From NCBI RefSeq assembly GCF_020179835.1, contig NZ_JAIUDA010000001.1, positions 434,001 to 498,000 on the forward strand: a stretch of DNA of 64,000 nucleotides, read 5' to 3'. Within the stretch, counting starts at the first letter, position 1. Each line of letters starts with the position of its first letter. The DNA is from Pantoea sp. alder81. GTDB lineage: Bacteria > Pseudomonadota > Gammaproteobacteria > Enterobacterales > Enterobacteriaceae. Below the pieces are notes generated by a model. The model was given only the letters and a program-made list of their open reading frames with translations. It was not told the origin of the DNA and did not search any database. This document shows, piece by piece, positions 59,559 to 64,000 of this stretch. The translations under genes and the position numbers were made by a program.

Positions 59559-60698
59559 TTACAGATAAACCCGCAAATACTCTGTCAGACACAACAACGC
59601 CATCGCCTGGCCATAGGGCATTGAAGTGAGCGGCACCTGGCGGTAATACTCCAGATCGCTGCCCATCGCGGTGCCAAACGATACCTGTTTTAACTCTCCG
59701 TCCTCATCAATATTCGCGATCACGCCGCGCAGAGCTTTTTCCGCCATCGGGCGATATTCATCGGACAAATAACGCTTACGCACCGCTTTGAGAATCCCAT
59801 AAGCGAAGCCTGCGGTGGCAGACGCTTCCGGGTAGCTTTGTGGATCGTCGAGCAGGGTATGCCAGAGACCGCTGCTGTGCTGGCAAGCGGCCAACGCCTT
59901 CACCTGGCTGGTCAGCACCTGCTGCAGGAAGCGACGTGTGGCGTGTTGTTCCGGCCAATTCATCATTTCGAGGAAATCAGGGATCACAATGGTCAGCCAA
60001 CTGTTGCCGCGAGCCCAGCGGGCGTTGGCAAAATTGTGTCGGCCATCGAAGGTCCAGCCGTGGAACCACAAACCGGTCTGACGATCCATCAGGTATTGGG
60101 TGTGGATCAGAAACTGATAGCTGGCTTCTTCGACAAACTCGGGGCGGTCGAGTAACTGGCCGATTTTCGCCAGCGCCATCACGCTCATCATTAAGGTGTC
60201 GTCCCACAGTTGCTGGGTATTTTCGTTGTTGTAAACGATGTGCTGTAAACCTCCTTGCTCGGTGCGCGGCATTTCATACATGACCCATTCTGCCCAGCGT
60301 TCCAGCACCGGACGCCATGCTGCGTTACCGGTCTCTTCATAGCGATAAGCCAGCGTCAGGAACGGACATACGGTGTTCACGTTCTTTGTCGGTGTGCCTT
60401 CTGCTAAGCGTGCGCTAAACCAGTCATCGATAATCTTGAGGGTTGCCTGATCGCCCGTCTGCTGGGTGTAATGCAGCATGCCGTACAACCCGATACCGTG
60501 CGTCCATTCCCAGCCAGCCCAGCCTTTGGTATCTATGACGCGGCCATCGTCCAGCCGCAGCAAAAACTCGCCGCTGTGGTCGGTGATATTCACCAGATTG
60601 TCAGTGAGTTTGTGAATCAGCTGCACTAACTCACTGCGTGGCAACAGGTATTCAGGCTGGCGCAACAAGGCGCTGTGTTTCACAGGAAATACAGTCAT
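59559..60698 (-). CDS. rhiN: unsaturated rhamnogalacturonyl hydrolase, GH105 family
   Basis: 379 residues, the usual GH105 length, with an (alpha/alpha)6 barrel. It would remove the 4,5-unsaturated galacturonate from rhamnogalacturonan fragments in the cytoplasm (no signal peptide). The WEWTHGIGLYGM motif, the catalytic-type Asp pair at 166-167 in QQLWDDTLMMS, and ARWARGNSWL fit YteR/RhiN. It overlaps the transporter gene by 4 bases (ATGA, 60695-60698), so the two form an operon, as rhiTN does in Dickeya. The name is by that analogy. Confidence 0.88.
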   Translation of the reverse strand: MTVFPVKHSALLRQPEYLLPRSELVQLIHKLTDNLVNITDHSGEFLLRLDDGRVIDTKGWAGWEWTHGIGLYGMLHYTQQTGDQATLKIIDDWFSARLAEGTPTKNVNTVCPFLTLAYRYEETGNAAWRPVLERWAEWVMYEMPRTEQGGLQHIVYNNENTQQLWDDTLMMSVMALAKIGQLLDRPEFVEEASYQFLIHTQYLMDRQTGLWFHGWTFDGRHNFANARWARGNSWLTIVIPDFLEMMNWPEQHATRRFLQQVLTSQVKALAACQHSSGLWHTLLDDPQSYPEASATAGFAYGILKAVRKRYLSDEYRPMAEKALRGVIANIDEDGELKQVSFGTAMGSDLEYYRQVPLTSMPYGQAMALLCLTEYLRVYL

Positions 60699-62299
60699 GG
60701 TTCATTCCTATCGTTAATCAGGGTAGGGAGAGGGTGAAGCGAGTCGCGTTGTGTGGTCAGCGCGGGCGCTGCGGGCTTATTGCGGTTGAGGTAACCGACA
60801 TTGTTATTGCCCCATAAGTTTTCATACGGCATCCCCGCCAGGGTTTCGACGATGGCGCGCGCCTGCGGTGTAATACGTTCCGGGACCACGCGTCCTGCTT
60901 CACGCATCTTCAGCGTCTCTTCGCGCAGAACGGTGTGGGTATGCAGATTAAGTTTGAAGCGCAGCGACACAATGAAGCCGCAGATCAGTACGCCGACGGT
61001 GCCGACGCTGAGGATCAGCAGAATGGTGTGGCCCACCGCAGGAACCTGTTCAGCTTTACCGGAGGTGAAACCGGCCAGCTGCAACATGATGCCAACTATC
61101 ATCACGGCACCGGCCTGCGAGGCTTTACGCGTCAACGTCATGATCCCGGCGAAGATGCCTTCGCGGCGTTGTCCGGTGATCACTTCATCGACATCGGCGA
61201 TATAGGTGTAGGTATTCCACGGCACGTAGTTGATGCCGCCACGTCCTAATCCAGCGAAGGCAGAGATCAGCACTAACAGCGCGAAGTTATCGTTCATCCC
61301 GCTGTACCACAGTCCGGCGTAGGAGAGGGCGCTGAGGCCAAACAGCATCACCACCATGCGATAGGCCGGAGCGGGTCCGATGCGAATGCACAGCGGGATC
61401 ATCGCCATCACCGCAATAAATTGCAGCACCGCCATCGTTCCCATCAGATTGGATGCGATTTGCGCGCTCTGCATCAGCACAAACACCACATACCAGGTAA
61501 ACACAGCATTAAATACGTCCTGAGCGATGTAACCGCCCAAATACATGCCAAGATGCTGACGGAAGATGCGGATGCGCAGCGTCGAGGCCAGTTCGATATA
61601 CAGGCGCTTCAGGCTTTGGAATAGCGTGAGTTGCGCCTTCTCCTCTTCTGCCCGGCGCGATTCGGCGGAAAAATCCTCTGGTGCACGTTCCCAGGTAAAG
61701 CGCCACACCAGCGTCAGCACCAGCGCACAGATTACCGAGAACACCAGGCTGGCATAGAAGAAGGAGATGGGATTCTCTTTGCCAAACCAGCCAATCAAAA
61801 TGCCAGGCAGGAAGGCAGCCAGAATCGAGGAGAGCTGCGCCAGCGCAATTCTCGCGCCGGAGAAGCGAGTCTTTTGTTTAAAGTCATCGGTCATCTCCGG
61901 CACCAGCGTTTCGTAGGGCACCAGAATCATGGTGTAGACCATATCGAACAGCAGATAGGTCAGCAGATACCACCAAAAGCTCATGTCACCGATCCACATC
62001 AGGCTGTAACTGAATACACACGGGATACCGAGCAGGATAAAGAACTTGCGGCGACCGAAGCGCTTGCCGAGCCAGGTGGATCCGAAGTTATCGGTGAGAA
62101 AGCCCATCAGCGGGCTGACGACCGCATCCAGCACGCGTGCAGCGGCAAAAATAAAGGTGGCTTCAATCGGCGAAAGCCCACAGAAGGTGGTGTAGAAATA
62201 GAGCAACCAGGCGGCGGTAAGCGCCGTGGTGCCAGCGCCGAGGAAATCCCCGGAACCGTAAGCCAGATAATGGCCCAGACCAATCTTACGAGACTGCAT
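60695..62299 (-). CDS. rhiT: rhamnogalacturonide transporter, GPH/MFS family
   Basis: 534 residues from the ATG at 62299, with AAGGAG 9 nt upstream; the open frame extends 47 codons further with non-family sequence. It is a 12-helix sugar:cation symporter of the GPH family. Family features are the N-terminal LGHYLAYGSGDFLGAGTT, PLMGFLTDNFGSTWLGKRFGRR and the mid-protein AQDVFNAVFTWYVVFVL. A C-terminal cytoplasmic extension of about 60 residues follows the last helix. Specificity for rhamnogalacturonan oligomers is inferred from the coupled rhiN and the KdgR-type operator upstream. Confidence 0.85.
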   Translation of the reverse strand: MQSRKIGLGHYLAYGSGDFLGAGTTALTAAWLLYFYTTFCGLSPIEATFIFAAARVLDAVVSPLMGFLTDNFGSTWLGKRFGRRKFFILLGIPCVFSYSLMWIGDMSFWWYLLTYLLFDMVYTMILVPYETLVPEMTDDFKQKTRFSGARIALAQLSSILAAFLPGILIGWFGKENPISFFYASLVFSVICALVLTLVWRFTWERAPEDFSAESRRAEEEKAQLTLFQSLKRLYIELASTLRIRIFRQHLGMYLGGYIAQDVFNAVFTWYVVFVLMQSAQIASNLMGTMAVLQFIAVMAMIPLCIRIGPAPAYRMVVMLFGLSALSYAGLWYSGMNDNFALLVLISAFAGLGRGGINYVPWNTYTYIADVDEVITGQRREGIFAGIMTLTRKASQAGAVMIVGIMLQLAGFTSGKAEQVPAVGHTILLILSVGTVGVLICGFIVSLRFKLNLHTHTVLREETLKMREAGRVVPERITPQARAIVETLAGMPYENLWGNNNVGYLNRNKPAAPALTTQRDSLHPLPTLINDRNEP

Positions 62300-62467
62300 G
62301 GCAGGTTCTCCTTGAAATCGACGGATGACACATCCCTCATTACTCCGTACTGCTTGCCCGGATTGGATAGAAAGTAGAGCGCCGCGCAACGGCAAACCTT
62401 CGTGATTTGGCAAGGGTTGTCGGTTGAGTGGCAAAAACACAAAGAAACTGGCGTGATATCTCTAATT

Positions 62468-62486
62468 TATAAAACAGCGTTTCATT
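62468..62486 (-). promoter_or_regulatory. KdgR-type operator upstream of rhiT
   Basis: TATAAAACAGCGTTTCATT fits the palindromic KdgR consensus AATRAAAY-N3-RTTTYATT with one mismatch at the first base. It lies 169 bases upstream of rhiT, in the 357-bp divergent gap to hinT. The rest of that gap shows no gene. Confidence 0.75.
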
Positions 62487-62656
62487 TTCGTGTTGATTGA
62501 GCGTTGAGAAATGCGAGGTGCCGCACACAGATGCGACGAAGGCGATAAATGGCGCAAAGGCAGCCATTTAATACAAGAAAAGCTGTCCTGAGGTTGAAAG
62601 GAATCGAATTCCTCACGCATACTGCCTGACTGAACTCAGGCTTAAGGAAATGCACC

Positions 62657-63007
62657 ATGGCTGAAGAAACGATTTTCAGTAAAATCATTCGTCGCGAAAT
62701 CCCCGCCGACGTGGTTTATCAGGACGAACTGGTCACCGCCTTCCGCGATATTGCGCCTAAAGCGCCGACGCATATTCTGATTATCCCTAATGTATTGATC
62801 CCGACAGCCAATGACGTGCAAGAAGCGCACGAGCATGCGCTGGGCCGTATGATTACCGTGGCGGCGAAAATCGCGAAAGCGGAAGGGATTGCCGAGGATG
62901 GCTATCGTCTGATCATGAACTGTAATCAGCATGGTGGTCAGGAGGTTTATCATATTCATATGCACCTGGTCGGCGGTCAGCCACTGGGTCCGATGCTGTC
63001 TATTTAA
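62657..63007 (+). CDS. hinT: purine nucleoside phosphoramidase HinT
   Basis: 116 residues (E. coli HinT 119). A HIT-family enzyme that hydrolyses nucleoside 5'-phosphoramidates. The histidine triad H99-H101-H103 is in [10 protein letters not shown], and the N-terminus [21 protein letters not shown] is typical. It is the first gene of hinT-ycfL-lpoB, with gaps of 18 and 10 bases. Confidence 0.97.
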   Translation: MAEETIFSKIIRREIPADVVYQDELVTAFRDIAPKAPTHILIIPNVLIPTANDVQEAHEHALGRMITVAAKIAKAEGIAEDGYRLIMNCNQHGGQEVYHIHMHLVGGQPLGPMLSI

Positions 63008-63025
63008 CCTCAGGCGGACCTAGTG

Positions 63026-63391
63026 ATGCGTCAATGGCTGAGTGGCCTGCTGTTGCTGACCCTTGTCGGGTGCAGCAGTGACAAACCGATGATCAACACG
63101 TCGCAATCGCTGGTGATGGAATCTTCCGTGCTCTCTGCGGGCATCATCACCGACGAACCTGCGCTGGCCAGCCGTGATGGACAGATGCGTGCCTCAAGCG
63201 TGCTCTATAATCAGCGGGAAACGCCGGTGACCGTGCATTATCGTTTTTATTGGTATGACGAGAAGGGACTGGAGATTACCCCGGAAGAACCGGCTCAGAC
63301 CCAAATCGTCCCGGCGCATGGCAGCACAGAAGTTGTCTCGCAAATCGGTAACCTGACCGCCAGTAAGGTGCGTCTCTATCTTTATCTCTGA
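63026..63391 (+). CDS. ycfL: YcfL family lipoprotein
   Basis: 121 residues (E. coli YcfL 125). Lipobox LVGC with Cys16. Mature blocks SQSLVMESSVLSAGI, YNQRETPVTVHYRFYWYDEKGLE and the C-terminal KVRLYLYL match the family. The ATG at 63026 is chosen over the GTG at 63023. Function not established. Confidence 0.94.
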   Translation: MRQWLSGLLLLTLVGCSSDKPMINTSQSLVMESSVLSAGIITDEPALASRDGQMRASSVLYNQRETPVTVHYRFYWYDEKGLEITPEEPAQTQIVPAHGSTEVVSQIGNLTASKVRLYLYL

Positions 63392-63401
63392 GGAGTAACC
63401 T

Positions 63402-63998
63402 GTGATTCGCAGTGTAAAACGTTCCAGCGCGCTGTTATTTGCGTTGATGCTCACCGGTTGTGTGGTGAAACAGCAAACCCCAGCGCCGGTTGAACCGACC
63501 CAGCCGACGACGCCAACTCAACCGGAGCAGCCACCTGTGCAGCCGGTGCCGCCGCCAGAAACGGTGCCGCAGCCGCCAAAACTGAAAACCATTAACTGGA
63601 ATGCCAGCGTGCAACCATTAGTCGGGAATATGGTGCAGTCTGCCGGTGTGAATCCAGGCAGCGTACTGCTGGTGGATCGCATCAAGAACAGCACCAACGG
63701 ATCGTTGCAGAGTGATAAAGCCACCGACGCTATTCAGAATGCGCTGGCGAACAACGGCAAATTCACTTTGGTGACGCCAGAACAGCTGGCACAGGCAAAA
63801 CAGACGCTGGGCTTGTCAGCCGATGACAGCCTTAACTCGCGCAGTAAAGCCATTGGCCTGGCGCGTAACGTCAACGCGCAGTATGTGCTGTACAGCAGCG
63901 CGCAGGGCGATGTCAAAGCGCCGACGTTACAGATGCAGCTGATGCTGGTGCAAACCGGTGAAATTATCTGGTCAGGAAATGGTATTGCTCAACCCTGA
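63402..63998 (+). CDS. lpoB: penicillin-binding protein activator LpoB
   Basis: 198 residues (E. coli 213). An outer membrane lipoprotein that activates PBP1B. Lipobox MLTGC with Cys20. A Pro/Gln/Thr-rich linker at about 27-65 spans the periplasm and is shorter than in E. coli. The globular domain shows GSVLLVDRIKNSTNGSL, ALANNGKFTLVTPEQLAQAK and LQMQLMLVQTGEIIWSG. The stop is 2 bases before the window end, so the gene is complete. The GTG start at 63402 follows GAGGAG. Confidence 0.96.
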   Translation: MIRSVKRSSALLFALMLTGCVVKQQTPAPVEPTQPTTPTQPEQPPVQPVPPPETVPQPPKLKTINWNASVQPLVGNMVQSAGVNPGSVLLVDRIKNSTNGSLQSDKATDAIQNALANNGKFTLVTPEQLAQAKQTLGLSADDSLNSRSKAIGLARNVNAQYVLYSSAQGDVKAPTLQMQLMLVQTGEIIWSGNGIAQP

Positions 63999-64000
63999 TC

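Noticed and set aside
62300..62440. 47-codon extension of the rhiT-like transporter
   Set aside because: No homologous sequence before QSRKIGLGHYLAYG, and AAGGAG precedes the internal ATG at 62299.
1..64000. tRNA, rRNA, insertion sequences, prophage or integrase genes
   Set aside because: No cloverleaf, rRNA motif, transposase or integrase reading frame was seen in the window.

Overview
The window is about 64 kb of enterobacterial chromosome with coding density and gene order close to the E. coli 23-25 min region (clsC-opgCGH-yceK-msyB ... lpxL-trhO-yceI-yceJ-solA-bssS-dinI-pyrC-yceB-grxB-mdtH-rimJ-yceH-mviM-murJ-flg-rne-rluC-yceF-yceD-rpmF-plsX-fabHDG-acpP-fabF-pabC-mltG-tmk-holB-ycfH-ptsG-hinT-ycfL-lpoB). 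Differences from E. coli are an aryl-polyene-type fatty acid cluster at the left edge, a TonB receptor beside it, a glycosidase-like gene next to clsC, no mdtG after msyB, and a rhamnogalacturonan transporter/hydrolase pair where E. coli carries fhuE. Together these suggest a plant-associated member of the Erwiniaceae (Pantoea/Erwinia type). The genus is an inference; no rRNA is present to confirm it.

Layout. 1-2.1 kb: end of an aryl polyene cluster (dehydratase tail, ketoreductase, ketosynthase), followed by three tandem 47-48 bp repeats. 2.4-6.3 kb: Fur-box-preceded TonB siderophore receptor, two tiny membrane proteins, a GH1-like protein. 6.4-13.9 kb: cardiolipin synthase C and osmoregulated periplasmic glucan genes opgC / opgGH, then yceK. 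13.9-29.3 kb: housekeeping and stress genes, mostly on the minus strand up to mdtH, then rimJ-yceH-mviM-murJ on plus. 29.3-40.9 kb: the flagellar rod/hook cluster, flgNMA on minus and flgBCDEFGHIJ plus flgKL on plus, with recognisable class 2 and class 3 control sites. 41.2-44.7 kb: rne with a conserved autoregulatory leader. 45.3-57.5 kb: rluC, yceF, then the yceD-rpmF-fab superoperon continuing into pabC-mltG-tmk-holB-ycfH with short overlaps. 57.5-59.2 kb: ptsG with Mlc and CRP operators and the SgrS pairing site. 59.2-62.6 kb: a palindromic intergenic element and a rhiTN-like operon with a KdgR-type operator. 62.6-64 kb: hinT, ycfL, lpoB.

The window is dominated by conserved backbone. I did not find a clearly new multi-gene system. 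The items most worth following are the tandem repeat that duplicates the 3' end of the ketosynthase gene, the pair of single-pass micro-proteins, the GH1-like protein with Gln at the usual acid/base position, a possible IraP-type anti-adaptor between bssS and dinI, the large palindrome downstream of ptsG, and the KdgR-boxed rhiTN insertion.
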